DNA from: Eubacteriaceae bacterium
Lineage (GTDB): Bacteria; Bacillota; Clostridia; Eubacteriales; Anaerofustaceae
Length of the DNA: 64,000 nucleotides
Reading direction: 5' to 3'
Assembly (NCBI GenBank): GCA_009782515.1
Contig: WRIY01000002.1
Span: 1 to 64,000, forward strand
Each line of letters begins with the position of its first letter. Position 1 is the stretch's first letter. Below are positions 54,251-64,000 of this stretch, in pieces. The notes below the pieces were generated by a model, which had not been told where the DNA came from, searched no databases, and was given only the letters and a program-made list of their open reading frames with translations. A program made the position numbers and the translations under genes.

Positions 54251-54562
54251 TTTTTTAGCCTCCGTAACTAAAGCATTAAGCCGATAAGCCAGCGTTTTTG
54301 CTGCCTATGCGTCACAATGCTGTATTGTTTATTATTGGGCAATAGGCGAGCGGGTTAGCTGCGCCTACTAAAATAATAGCACAGGCGCAGCCGCATTTAA
54401 TGCTGAAGGCATGCTCTAAAAGGCTGCCCGGTATTGGCTTTGTTCGCCGAAAATGTATAGAGGAAACGAGTGAAAAACACTGCTTTTGAAGCTGATCTCT
54501 GGCAGCTGTTGCATTGCCATGAAAAGGCTCTTAACTTTTTTATGCCTTTGGGGTATCGGCGC
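54251..54562. other. intergenic stretch between two minus-strand genes
   Basis: About 310 bp without a supported gene, between the HipA-like gene end and the Memo-AMMECR1 start. It should contain the promoter of the AmmeMemoRadiSam operon, but no strong -35/-10 pair is clear. Confidence 0.3.
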
Positions 54563-54591
54563 CTAAAAAAAAGCGGGCCCTGCTTAGGCCC
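54563..54591 (-). terminator. terminator overlapping the HipA-like stop
   Basis: In minus-strand sense GGGCCT pairs with GGGCCC around AAGCA, followed by GCTTTTTTTT. The TAA stop codon of the HipA-like gene lies within this stem-loop. Confidence 0.75.
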
Positions 54592-55477
54592 CTTCAAAGC
54601 TGTCTAGCTTGTCCATGATAAAATCATAGCAGCCCAGGCTGGCAGTGCCCTGCCTAAACTCGTCGCTTCGAATCCGCTCGCTATAATAGCTGATTAATTC
54701 CGGATAGTCATTTTTGATATACCCGTATAGATCATCGAAAGGAAAGCTGCTTCCAAACCCGCCTCTGCCAAAATAGGGGAAAGAGGATCCGCCAAACATA
54801 AACCAGCCCCTGCGCATTCCCCTGCCTCTCCCGCGAAACTCATCCCTGCCATTTCCTACGTCCATGCCTAAAGCGGTGCAAAAATCATGCAAATAGCTGA
54901 TTTCCTGAAAGCAAAGCCCGTGATCAAATAATGGCAGCAAGCTGTTAATTGCACCGCGGCTATCTATAGAAAACATATAGTTGCTCTCATGGCGCCCGGG
55001 ATTGTCAGTTATGCAGTCAAAGTACATCATTTTAACCAGGCCAAGCTCTGCTTCATAGGTTAAAAACGGCAACAGCCCTTGAAAGGACATCTCAGAAGGC
55101 CTCCCGTAAACTCTCTCGCTTTCGCTTGACTCTCTCAGCTTCAGCAAATCGCCAGACCATTGCAGTGAATCTGCAAGAATTATTTTGTCTGTATATCCGC
55201 TGCGCACATCAAGGCTTATGCAGCCAGGCATATTGGCCAAGATGCCAACAAGCACTTTTGCGCTTGGAATACCAAGCAGCTCAGCAACTTTTGATGCAGC
55301 GTATTCGCAATAGGCAGAGCGCTTGCGATAGCTTTCCGGCTTAAACAATCCGCTTTCCCCGGTTAGCGTGTTTGTTGCCCAGCGCATGCCCGGGGTTGTG
55401 CCTCTTTGCTCATATTCATCAAACTCCCATGCTTCAGAGTCGATCCAATCTGATTCGCTCCACCAACTCACGCCCAT
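54584..55477 (-). CDS. HipA-like kinase-fold protein with altered active site
   Basis: The 297-residue protein shows features of the HipA carboxy domain: a phosphate-binding lysine in GLFKP, an EYAASKVAELLGI helix and the catalytic-loop region. The loop reads CITDNPGRHESNYMF where active HipA kinases have N-x-DRHxxN, so the catalytic aspartate is glycine. LFDHG follows as the metal-binding position. A glycine/arginine-rich insert (EFRGRGRGMRRG, then GRGGFGSS) is unusual. No HipB-like antitoxin is adjacent, so it is not a standard toxin pair. It may be a pseudokinase. Confidence 0.6.
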   Translation of the reverse strand: MGVSWWSESDWIDSEAWEFDEYEQRGTTPGMRWATNTLTGESGLFKPESYRKRSAYCEYAASKVAELLGIPSAKVLVGILANMPGCISLDVRSGYTDKIILADSLQWSGDLLKLRESSESERVYGRPSEMSFQGLLPFLTYEAELGLVKMMYFDCITDNPGRHESNYMFSIDSRGAINSLLPLFDHGLCFQEISYLHDFCTALGMDVGNGRDEFRGRGRGMRRGWFMFGGSSFPYFGRGGFGSSFPFDDLYGYIKNDYPELISYYSERIRSDEFRQGTASLGCYDFIMDKLDSFEGA

Positions 55478-55790
55478 ATCCTCCTATATTTATAAGCATA
55501 AGCGCGCCTGCTTTACAGGCTGCTTTTAAGAGCAAAATTATTATAAATTATAAATGATCAAGATACCATTATCAAGGTGCCTTCCTTTTTTTCAGCGTGT
55601 TTTGCTTTTTATACTGTTCTCTGGCAAAAAAATAGCTTGGAAGCTATTGCAGCCTCACATTCGATACAAAGAGCCCTGCTCTATATACAATTTTTAATAG
55701 CTTAGGAGCATTGCTTTTGATGCTGCAAGCTTTGCAGTTTGGCAAAGCATAGCGCATCAAGGCCCAAATCAGCAAAGCTCCTGCACCCGG
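55478..55790. other. intergenic stretch between tRNA-Val and the HipA-like gene
   Basis: No gene is supported. The segment contains the expected upstream region of the HipA-like gene and the downstream region of tRNA-Val. Confidence 0.3.
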
Positions 55791-55838
55791 AAATAAAAAA
55801 AGGCTTCAGCGCTATAATCGATATTTTTGGCTGAAACC
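55791..55838 (-). terminator. terminator of tRNA-Val
   Basis: In minus-strand sense GGTTTCAGC pairs with GCTGAAGCC (nine pairs, one G-U) around a ~19-base loop, followed by TTTTTTTATTT. Confidence 0.75.
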
Positions 55839-55853
55839 TGCTTAATTGCAATT

Positions 55854-55930
55854 TGGTAGAGGCAAAGGGACTCGAACCCATGGCCTCTCGCATGTGAAGC
55901 GAGCGCTCTAACCAACTGAGCTATGCCTCC
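55854..55930 (-). tRNA. tRNA-Val (anticodon CAC)
   Basis: The acceptor GGAGGCA pairs with TGCCTCT, the D-arm is GCTCAGTTGGTTAGAGC, and the anticodon stem CTCGC/GCGAG encloses TTCACAT with anticodon CAC. The T-arm is TGGGTTCGAGTCCCT, discriminator A, and CCA is encoded. Confidence 0.95.
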
Positions 55931-55943
55931 AAACCTTGTATGA

Positions 55944-55972
55944 ATTCTATCATAATTTTCGCTTTCCCGCAA
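55944..55972 (-). promoter_or_regulatory. promoter of tRNA-Val
   Basis: In minus-strand sense TTGCGG (55967-55972) and TAGAAT (55944-55949) are spaced by 17 bases, upstream of tRNA-Val. Confidence 0.55.
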
Positions 55973-56012
55973 ACATTTAGAGTGGCCTCAGGGCTTGTTG
56001 ACTGAGAAATGC

Positions 56013-56570
56013 TTAGCAGTTGTAAGGCTCTGTTTCCAGTGCAGCATCTGCGGCAAAGTCTTCGTAGCTTGGCAGCTCAGAAAGGCTTTTGATATTCATA
56101 AGCGTGAGAAATTCCCTTGTTGTTGAGAATGCGCTTGGCTTTCCGGGCAAGTCAAACTTTCCTGTTTCTTTAACCAGCCCCTTTGCTATAAGCACATCAA
56201 GAGAGCTTGATGACTTTACACCCCTGATTCGCTCTATATCGCTTCTTGCAACAGGCTGTTTATATGCTATTATTGCAAGAGTCTCCACAGCTGCTTGCGA
56301 AAGCGCATGCGGCTGGCTGACGCCTAGCGCTTCTTTGACGTATTCAAACACTTCCGGGCTGGTTTGCATTTCGGCATAGCCGTCTGCTACGCTTATCTCA
56401 AGTCCCCGATCCCCAGCCGCATAGTCTTCCTTCAGCTTTTCAGCCAGCTCTTCCGCGACGCCTATTGGTATATTAAGCGCAGATGCTATAGCCCTTATGC
56501 TTACAGGCTCTCCGGAAGCAAATAGGATGGCTTCGAGCGCAGCTGAAAAAATCTTGCTTTGCTTAATCAT
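56013..56570 (-). CDS. scpB: segregation and condensation protein B
   Basis: ScpB is the winged-helix kleisin-associated subunit of the SMC-ScpAB condensin that organises and segregates chromosomes. The 185-residue product has the family segments EAILFASGEPVSI, LSQAAVETLAIIAYKQPV and IERIRGVKSSSSLDVLIAKGLV. Start ATG overlaps the scpA stop (four bases), so both are coupled. Confidence 0.93.
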   Translation of the reverse strand: MIKQSKIFSAALEAILFASGEPVSIRAIASALNIPIGVAEELAEKLKEDYAAGDRGLEISVADGYAEMQTSPEVFEYVKEALGVSQPHALSQAAVETLAIIAYKQPVARSDIERIRGVKSSSSLDVLIAKGLVKETGKFDLPGKPSAFSTTREFLTLMNIKSLSELPSYEDFAADAALETEPYNC

Positions 56571-57289
56571 GTAATCAGCATAAGGCTTATGTCGCCAAAT
56601 TCATATTCTTGCACGATATCAATAAACCCTCTTTTAAACAATTCTAAGATAGCTAAGAAGAAAGCTATCGCCTCATCCCTGCTAATGCCTTTAAGCAGAT
56701 CAAAAAACGCTGCTTTTTTTTGAATGCTTAGCAGTTGCTTAACCTTATCCGACATTTCCTCAACTGATGCATAAGGCTCAGGAATCTGGTAAGCTGCCGG
56801 TTTGGCTCTTTGCTGCGCTGTAAGCGACTTAGCCAATGCCTTTTGAAGGGCTGCATAAAGATCGGCTGGTTGAATGCCAAGCTCCAAAGCCTCTGGCTCC
56901 ATATCGCAAAAAAACAGCGGATCCTTCCCTATGTGCAATAAATGCTCTTCTTCGTAATGCTTTAAATATGCAGCTATATGCTTGATGGCTTTATACTCAA
57001 GCAGCATTTTTGAGAGCTCTTCGCTTGTAAAAGCCTCTGAGCTGTCGCTTGCATCATCGCCTTTCGGCAACAGCTCCCGTGATTTAAGCTCGATTAAGAG
57101 AGAAGCCATGGCAATAAATTCGCTTGCGCTTTCAATGTCAAAAACATCGCACAATGATAAGTAATCGAGAAATTGCGATGTTATCTGTGCAATTGGTATA
57201 TCAAAGATATCGATTTCGTTTTGCTGGACCAGATATAGCAGCAGATCGAGCGGGCCCTCGAAAGCATCAAGAGAAAAATTCTGTTTCAT
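56567..57289 (-). CDS. scpA: segregation and condensation protein A
   Basis: ScpA is the kleisin of the SMC complex. The conserved amino terminus MKQNFSLDAFEGPLDLLLYL is followed by IDIFDIPIAQIT and the family-typical FEFxD-type carboxy region, here diverged. The start at 57289 is chosen by family conservation; the ATG at 57316 would add nine residues and the ribosome site is weak for both. Length 240 residues. scpA and scpB form a two-gene operon downstream of the membrane protease gene. Confidence 0.9.
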   Translation of the reverse strand: MKQNFSLDAFEGPLDLLLYLVQQNEIDIFDIPIAQITSQFLDYLSLCDVFDIESASEFIAMASLLIELKSRELLPKGDDASDSSEAFTSEELSKMLLEYKAIKHIAAYLKHYEEEHLLHIGKDPLFFCDMEPEALELGIQPADLYAALQKALAKSLTAQQRAKPAAYQIPEPYASVEEMSDKVKQLLSIQKKAAFFDLLKGISRDEAIAFFLAILELFKRGFIDIVQEYEFGDISLMLIT

Positions 57290-57381
57290 CTCATTTGCCA
57301 GGCAGCAGCTTCTCAAAAGCGCTTGGCATGCACCCCTTTCTTTGCAATCATATGGCGTGCTGCGTATGCCTGCGCAGATAG

Positions 57382-58002
57382 CTAAAAGCCGATCAATTTT
57401 AAAAGCAAGCCGCTTATGTAAGCAATCGGAGCTTCTATCAAAGGATCAATTACCCCAAAGTATATAAGAGCCATAAAAACAGCGCTAAAGTATTTTTGGT
57501 ATTGGTAGAAAAAAGCTTCTGCTTTAATCGGCATAAATGAGAGCAATATTTTTGATCCGTCCAATGGAGGGAACGGCAATAAATTAAATACAGCAAATCC
57601 TATATTCATAGCCATTCCTTGAAGAAACATAAAAAACAGCATATTGTTTAGGCATATCAAAGAAATTTTGGCTCCAAGCAGGCAAAACAGGCACTGGGCC
57701 ATATTTGCCGCCGGCCCTGCAATGCTGACAATTCGTATTCCGGTTCTTGGGTTCTCAAAGTTGTTCGGGTTTATTGGAACAGGCTTAGCCCAGCCGTACC
57801 TGAAGAGCACAAAGCAAACAAGCCCTATCGGATCGATGTGCTTAAGCGGGTTCAAAGACAGCCTTCCCATCTCTTTGGCCGTATTGTCGCCAAGCAGGTA
57901 AGCGGCATATGCATGGGAGTATTCATGCAATGTAATAGCAAGAAATCCGAAAAAAACACCGGGCAGGACTCTATATATATCAAAACCGCGCAGTATCCCC
58001 AT
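57382..58002 (-). CDS. site-2-protease family (M50) membrane metalloprotease
   Basis: The 206-residue protein has about five membrane helices. The zinc motif HEYSH (HExxH) is in the first third, and NLLPFPPLDGSKIL supplies the third ligand region typical of M50B proteases of the YwhC/YdiL-like type without a PDZ domain. It probably cleaves membrane-embedded substrates. In Firmicutes this gene often lies next to scpAB, as here; lysA precedes it. Confidence 0.9.
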   Translation of the reverse strand: MGILRGFDIYRVLPGVFFGFLAITLHEYSHAYAAYLLGDNTAKEMGRLSLNPLKHIDPIGLVCFVLFRYGWAKPVPINPNNFENPRTGIRIVSIAGPAANMAQCLFCLLGAKISLICLNNMLFFMFLQGMAMNIGFAVFNLLPFPPLDGSKILLSFMPIKAEAFFYQYQKYFSAVFMALIYFGVIDPLIEAPIAYISGLLLKLIGF

Positions 58003-58027
58003 TGCTCTACCTATCTTTATTTATAAT

Positions 58028-59332
58028 CTATTGTTTGTTGCCCATCCACTCCGGAATGACATCATTCGCTATTATTGTAGCATAGGTATCGCGCTTGACG
58101 ATTAAATCATCGCGCTCTCCACTCAAAAGCACTACGCTGGGTGAAAGCAGACGGTTGTAGTGGCTTGCCATAGAGTAGTTGTAAGCCCCTGTATCCATTA
58201 CAGCCAATATATCGCCCGGCTCTGTGGGAGGCAGGAGAATATCTTTTATCAGAGTGTCAGTTTCGCAGCATTTGCCGCTGATTGTGACCAAATCGGTCGG
58301 CTCATAGTCATATTTATTGGCAACAACGGCAGAATGCACAGCATTGTACAATGCAGGCCTTGGGTTGTCAGCCATGCCGCCATCAACGCTAACATACTTT
58401 CTAATATATGGTATTTCCTTAATTGTGCCCACAGTATACAGCGTAATTCCTGACTTTCCTACAATGAAACGGCCCGGCTCAACAATGACTTTTGGGACCT
58501 TAATTCCAAGAGACTGGGCGTTTTCGCGCAAAAAGTCAGCTACTGACGGAAACAGCGAGTCTATGTCAAAATCGTTTTCGTCTGCCAGGTAATTAATAGC
58601 AAACCCTCCGCCAAGGTTTATTTCGCGTATTTCGGCACCCATTTCTTTGATGTTATACACCATCTCGATCATGCCTGTGAGTGCGATAAAGTATGGCTTT
58701 GTGTTAAAGATCTGTGAGCCTATATGGCAATGCAGCCCTTTTAGATCAAGGTTTGGCTTTTCTATGGCCATTCTTGCGGCCCTTGATCCCATGCTTATCG
58801 GTATGCCAAATTTGGAGTCAACGCGGCCTGTTTGCACATATTCATGAGTGTGCGCCTCAACGCCAGGGGAAAGGCGCAAATGCACTTGCACTACTTTGCC
58901 CATTGATGCTGCAATATCATTAAGCAGATCAATCTCATACAGGCTGTCAATAGTTATGGTTCCGACCCCGGCTTCAATTGCTTCGGTTATTTCCTGCTGG
59001 GATTTATTGCTTCCATGCAATGTTATGCGGGACGGGTCAAACCCGGCCGCCAGCGCTGTATAAAGCTCACCGCCGGAAACGACATCCAGGTCCAGGCCTA
59101 AAATGTCAGCAATTCTGCACATAGCGGTGTTTAGAAATGCCTTTCCTGCATAGTTTATACTGTATTCCAGCCCACTTTTTTCAAAAGATGCTTTCAGCTT
59201 GTCTACTGAGCGCTTAATTGCATCGTAGCTCATTACATAAAGCGGGGTGCCGTACTTTTTTGCCAGTTCGACTGTATCATGCCCTTCAAAAATGAATCTG
59301 CTGCCCAAAAGTTTATCCTCATTGCTTTCCAT
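58028..59332 (-). CDS. lysA: diaminopimelate decarboxylase
   Basis: LysA is the PLP enzyme of the last lysine-biosynthesis step. The PLP lysine is in SINYAGKAFLNTA, and VSGGELYTAL, HCHIGSQI, NLGGGFAI and VEPGRFIVG are all characteristic; a carboxy-terminal GAYNYSMASHYNR closes the active site. 434 residues, complete. It implies a meso-diaminopimelate pathway, also useful for peptidoglycan. It may be transcribed with the protease and scpAB downstream. Confidence 0.94.
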   Translation of the reverse strand: MESNEDKLLGSRFIFEGHDTVELAKKYGTPLYVMSYDAIKRSVDKLKASFEKSGLEYSINYAGKAFLNTAMCRIADILGLDLDVVSGGELYTALAAGFDPSRITLHGSNKSQQEITEAIEAGVGTITIDSLYEIDLLNDIAASMGKVVQVHLRLSPGVEAHTHEYVQTGRVDSKFGIPISMGSRAARMAIEKPNLDLKGLHCHIGSQIFNTKPYFIALTGMIEMVYNIKEMGAEIREINLGGGFAINYLADENDFDIDSLFPSVADFLRENAQSLGIKVPKVIVEPGRFIVGKSGITLYTVGTIKEIPYIRKYVSVDGGMADNPRPALYNAVHSAVVANKYDYEPTDLVTISGKCCETDTLIKDILLPPTEPGDILAVMDTGAYNYSMASHYNRLLSPSVVLLSGERDDLIVKRDTYATIIANDVIPEWMGNKQ

Positions 59333-59547
59333 AAATAATTAATTGCTAAACGCTTAATATTGAGCTTATGGTACCATGATAAGCTATAATGCGCAAATTA
59401 TTTTTGTGCATTAAGCAAAGCGATATTCCCCCCGCAGCAAAACAGGTGTTGCATGCGCAAGTTGGCAATGCCATAATGCTTATTATAAACATGAAAAGCA
59501 AAAGCAGGCTGCTTTGAGAGAGAAACTGCCCGCTTACAATAAAAAAT

Positions 59548-60342
59548 ATGAGAATTAATCAGTACTTAGCAAAATGCAGCTTAGGATCGCGCAGAAAAGT
59601 AGAGTCACTTGTGCTTGGCGGGCTAATTTCTGTGAACGGGGCTACAGTCAAGGATCTTTTCTTTCAGGTAAATGAAGGCAAAGACATCGTCACGCTTGGC
59701 GGCAAGCAAGTAACGGCGCAAAGCAATGTCTACTATATGCTCAATAAGCCGAAAGGCGTAATTAGCGCTGTTTCAACAAAGCATGGCGAGCAGACAGTAA
59801 CAGATCTTATTGCCGATGAAGCCAGCAGGATATTTCCGGTTGGAAGGCTTGACAAGGATAGCGAGGGCCTTATTTTTCTGACAAATGATGGCGACTTTGC
59901 GCTCAAGCTTACACACCCGAGATATGGCAAAGAGAAATCCTACGAAGCAGCCATAAACAGAAAGATTTCCTCAAAAGAGCAGCACGCGCTTGAGAGGGGA
60001 GTTGGCATTGGGGACGGGGAGGTTTCTGCCCCGGCGCAAGTTCGCCTGCTCATTTATAGGGAAGGCAAGCATCCTGTATACCTCGTCACGATAAAAGAAG
60101 GCAAAAACAGGCAAGTTAGAAGAATGTTTGAAGCTATAGGCGCAAGCGTTGTCAGCCTGAAGAGGGTTAGCGAAGGGGGCGTAAGCCTAAGCGGCCTGAA
60201 GGCAGGGGAGTATAGAAAGCTTACAAAAAAGGAAGTTGCATTGCTCATGTCTGATGCGAAGCCTAATACTGCTAAAAGCCAAAACAGCGGTGAAAAAAAG
60301 CGCAAGCCGGCAAACAGGCAAAACAAAAAAAAGCAGCCTTAG
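59548..60342 (+). CDS. rluB: 23S rRNA pseudouridine synthase (RluB/RsuA family)
   Basis: An S4 RNA-binding domain (residues 1-60, MRINQYLAKCSLGSRRKVES) precedes the RsuA-type catalytic domain, with the catalytic Asp in GRLDKDSEGLIFLTNDG. The carboxy terminus is a lysine-rich tail. Members modify 23S or 16S rRNA; RluB (position 2605) is the usual bacterial form. Length 264 residues. The stop lies in a small hairpin that probably terminates the opposite-strand tRNA-Asn transcript. Confidence 0.9.
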   Translation: MRINQYLAKCSLGSRRKVESLVLGGLISVNGATVKDLFFQVNEGKDIVTLGGKQVTAQSNVYYMLNKPKGVISAVSTKHGEQTVTDLIADEASRIFPVGRLDKDSEGLIFLTNDGDFALKLTHPRYGKEKSYEAAINRKISSKEQHALERGVGIGDGEVSAPAQVRLLIYREGKHPVYLVTIKEGKNRQVRRMFEAIGASVVSLKRVSEGGVSLSGLKAGEYRKLTKKEVALLMSDAKPNTAKSQNSGEKKRKPANRQNKKKQP

Positions 60343-60349
60343 CGCTGCT
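60325..60349 (-). terminator. terminator of tRNA-Asn, overlapping the rluB stop
   Basis: AGCAGC and GCTGCT (60332-60337 / 60344-60349) pair, and on the minus strand eight T follow. It lies about 80 bp after the tRNA-Asn. Confidence 0.7.
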
Positions 60350-60429
60350 ATAACCATGCCTGCCACGCGCTGCTCGCCGGCAAGCCCTTCAGGGCTATGC
60401 GGCAAAGGAATGCAAATAAGCAAAAAAAA

Positions 60430-60505
60430 TGGCTCCCCAGGTAGGACTCGAACCTACGACCTCTCGGTTAACAGCCGATTGCTCCACCGATTGAGCTACT
60501 AGGGA
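60430..60505 (-). tRNA. tRNA-Asn (anticodon GTT)
   Basis: The acceptor TCCCTAG pairs with CTGGGGA, the D-arm is GCTCAATCGGTGGAGC, and the anticodon loop CTGTTAA gives GTT. The T-arm is GTAGGTTCGAGTCCTAC, with an encoded CCA. Confidence 0.95.
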
Positions 60506-60520
60506 ACACTCACTTAAACT

Positions 60521-60548
60521 ATTATATACAGTGCCGCCCATTTGTCAA
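60521..60548 (-). promoter_or_regulatory. promoter of tRNA-Asn
   Basis: In minus-strand sense TTGACA (60543-60548) and TATAAT (60521-60526), 16-base spacer, end about 15 bases before the mature tRNA. Confidence 0.75.
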
Positions 60549-60604
60549 TAAGAAGGAGAATCAAGTGGCCTATTTTTTTATAGCGAGGCTTTCAAACTGC
60601 CGGT

Positions 60605-61318
60605 ATGCAAAGTAAAAAAACAATTCTTGGCAGCAGGCTAAGCACTATAGCGGCTTTGGCATATGAGTGCCAGACTTTTGCTGACATAGGATCAGATCAT
60701 GCGTTCCTGCCCATTTGGCTCCTTGAAAACAACAAAGCCAAGCAGGCAATAATCACTGAGGCCAGGCTTGGCCCTTTGCAAAACGGCATAGCTAATGCCG
60801 TGAAAGCAGGCGTTGCCGGCAGGTGCAGTTTTAGGATAGGAAACGGCCTTGAGCCCTTAAGCGCAGGGGAGGCAAGCTGCGTAAGCATTACCGGCATGGG
60901 CGGCCGGACAATTATGGGCATATTGCAAAAAAATGAGCAGAAATCCAAAAGCTTTCCAAAGCTGATTCTGGGCCCGCAAACCTATGTCGATGAGCTGCGG
61001 TTGTTCCTCTCGCAGCACGGCTACTTCATTGATGAAAACGCTATTGCCAAAGAGCACGGCCATTTTTATCAGATTATGCTTATTGACAATGCAAAAGCGG
61101 CTCCTTATTGCCCTGATAAAGCCAGCATTATATTTCCCGAGAAATGCCGAAACGCGGAAATATATGAAGAGTACCTGCTTAGCCGTTTGCAAAAAGCGCA
61201 AAAGGAGCTTGCTTTAATGAGAGGCGCGCTTGCTAAGCGCACACATCAGGAAGCGCTTAAAATGTCTGAGATTGAAATGATACAATTTCGCATCAATGCG
61301 CTGGGCAGCAATCACTAA
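60605..61318 (+). CDS. trmK: tRNA (adenine(22)-N1)-methyltransferase
   Basis: TrmK methylates A22 of tRNA. The SAM-binding motif FADIGSDHAFLPIWL is near residue 25, followed by TEARLGPLQNGIANA, ISITGMGG-like VSITGMGGRTI and LGPQTYVDELRLFL, all typical. A carboxy-terminal coiled coil (residues ~185-235) matches the B. subtilis protein. Complete at 237 residues. A 12-bp hairpin with one mismatch encloses the stop codon. Confidence 0.92.
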   Translation: MQSKKTILGSRLSTIAALAYECQTFADIGSDHAFLPIWLLENNKAKQAIITEARLGPLQNGIANAVKAGVAGRCSFRIGNGLEPLSAGEASCVSITGMGGRTIMGILQKNEQKSKSFPKLILGPQTYVDELRLFLSQHGYFIDENAIAKEHGHFYQIMLIDNAKAAPYCPDKASIIFPEKCRNAEIYEEYLLSRLQKAQKELALMRGALAKRTHQEALKMSEIEMIQFRINALGSNH

Positions 61319-61330
61319 CTTGCCGCCCAG
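61301..61330 (+). terminator. stem-loop over the trmK stop codon
   Basis: CTGGGCAGCAA (61301-61311) pairs with TTGCCGCCCAG (61320-61330), with one A-C mismatch, around a loop that contains the TAA stop. Only weak T-rich sequence follows, so it may be a 3' processing structure. Confidence 0.6.
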
Positions 61331-61342
61331 CCAAAAATTCAT

Positions 61343-61371
61343 TTGATTATGCTCTTTTTTTTTGCTACTAT
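61343..61371 (+). promoter_or_regulatory. promoter of rnpB
   Basis: TTGATT (61343-61348) and TACTAT (61366-61371) with a 17-base spacer, just before the RNase P RNA 5' end. Confidence 0.65.
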
Positions 61372-61375
61372 TATC

Positions 61376-61709
61376 AGCGAGCAAGCCGTTTGGCCGCAGC
61401 ACTTCGGTGTTGAGGAAAGTCCGAGCTCCACAGGGCAAGAATGCCTGGTAACGCCAGGTGGGGGCGACCCTAAGGAAAGTGCAACAGAAAGGAAACCGCC
61501 TATGTTCGCATAGGTAAGGATGAAAGGGTGCGGTAAGAGCGCACAGGCGGGCAGGCAACTGCCCGGACATGCAAACCCCATTCGGAGCAAGACTAAGAAA
61601 GAGCGTATACAGTGGCCCGCTGATGCTCGTGGTAAGTCGCTTTAGGGTACTGGCGACAGTATTCCAAGATAGATGGCCATTAAAACAGAACTCGGCTTAT
61701 GAGCTTGCT
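61376..61709 (+). ncRNA. rnpB: RNase P RNA
   Basis: This is the catalytic RNA of RNase P, bacterial type. The conserved GAGGAAAGTCCGAGCTC (CR I) follows the first helix, ACAGAA (CR V) is near the 3' end, and the terminal stem pairs AGCGAGC and AAGCCG with CGGCTT and GCTTGCT. A run of T after 61709 gives the terminator. About 334 nucleotides. Reading frames across it should not be called genes. Confidence 0.95.
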
Positions 61710-61719
61710 TTTTTTTGTT

Positions 61720-64000
<2,281 letters not shown>

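Overview
The window looks like about 64 kb of chromosome from an anaerobic, Gram-positive, low-to-mid-GC member of the Clostridia. The indicators are a SCIFF peptide with its radical-SAM maturase beside secD/secF, the cmk-plsC-ispH/S1 cluster, a T-box leader, strong AGGAGG-type ribosome sites with some TTG/GTG starts, ferredoxin-linked oxidoreductases (iorAB, nifJ), diaminopimelate decarboxylase and a sigma-G-like fragment. No ribosomal RNA or CRISPR array is visible, and the species cannot be named from the sequence. Coding density is high on both strands.

Layout. 1-2.6 kb: a truncated sporulation sigma factor (sigG-like), a D,D-carboxypeptidase, and a pair of direct repeats that could be small RNA genes. 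2.2-8 kb: small membrane protein, SCIFF peptide scfA, maturase scfB, secD, secF, and a lipoprotein-like alpha/beta-hydrolase that lacks its nucleophile. 8-9.2 kb: a small accessory patch with the tail of an Rpn/PD-(D/E)XK protein and an unrecognised gene. 9.2-15.4 kb: cmk-plsC-ispH/S1 on the minus strand, then ftsH. 15.6-25 kb: an accessory island with a frameshifted HD-domain gene and a relaxase plus rolling-circle Rep gene lying between two 1.37-kb direct repeats; each repeat carries a Toxin_44-like gene and a membrane-protein gene. A deaminase and an acidic protein with one Cna-B-like domain follow. This has the geometry of a roughly 5.1-kb mobilisable rolling-circle plasmid integrated by single crossover.

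25-45.7 kb: tRNA-Pro, serA, a flavoprotein, a three-gene sugar-modification operon (aminotransferase, sugar-phosphate transferase, 4,6-dehydratase), an M23 peptidase, yebC, iorAB, plsY-rarA, a metal-chelate ABC transporter, gpsA, a MoxR/VWA pair and a TetR regulator. 45.7-64 kb: T-box-controlled valS of an archaeal-like type, two peptidases, the AmmeMemoRadiSam pair, a HipA-like protein, tRNA-Val, scpAB, a site-2-type protease, lysA, rluB, tRNA-Asn, trmK, rnpB and the first 640 codons of pyruvate:ferredoxin oxidoreductase.

How the genes fit together: SecD/F and the SCIFF system sit together as a likely secretion-linked peptide system; plsC, plsY and gpsA supply phospholipid precursors; ispH supplies isoprenoids; iorAB and nifJ are ferredoxin-linked 2-oxoacid oxidoreductases of amino-acid and pyruvate fermentation. 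The least expected items are the integrated plasmid with its duplicated toxin module, the repeated C-rich minus-strand RNA candidates, the truncated sigG, two enzyme homologues without key catalytic residues, and a recurring pattern of hairpins built over stop codons.
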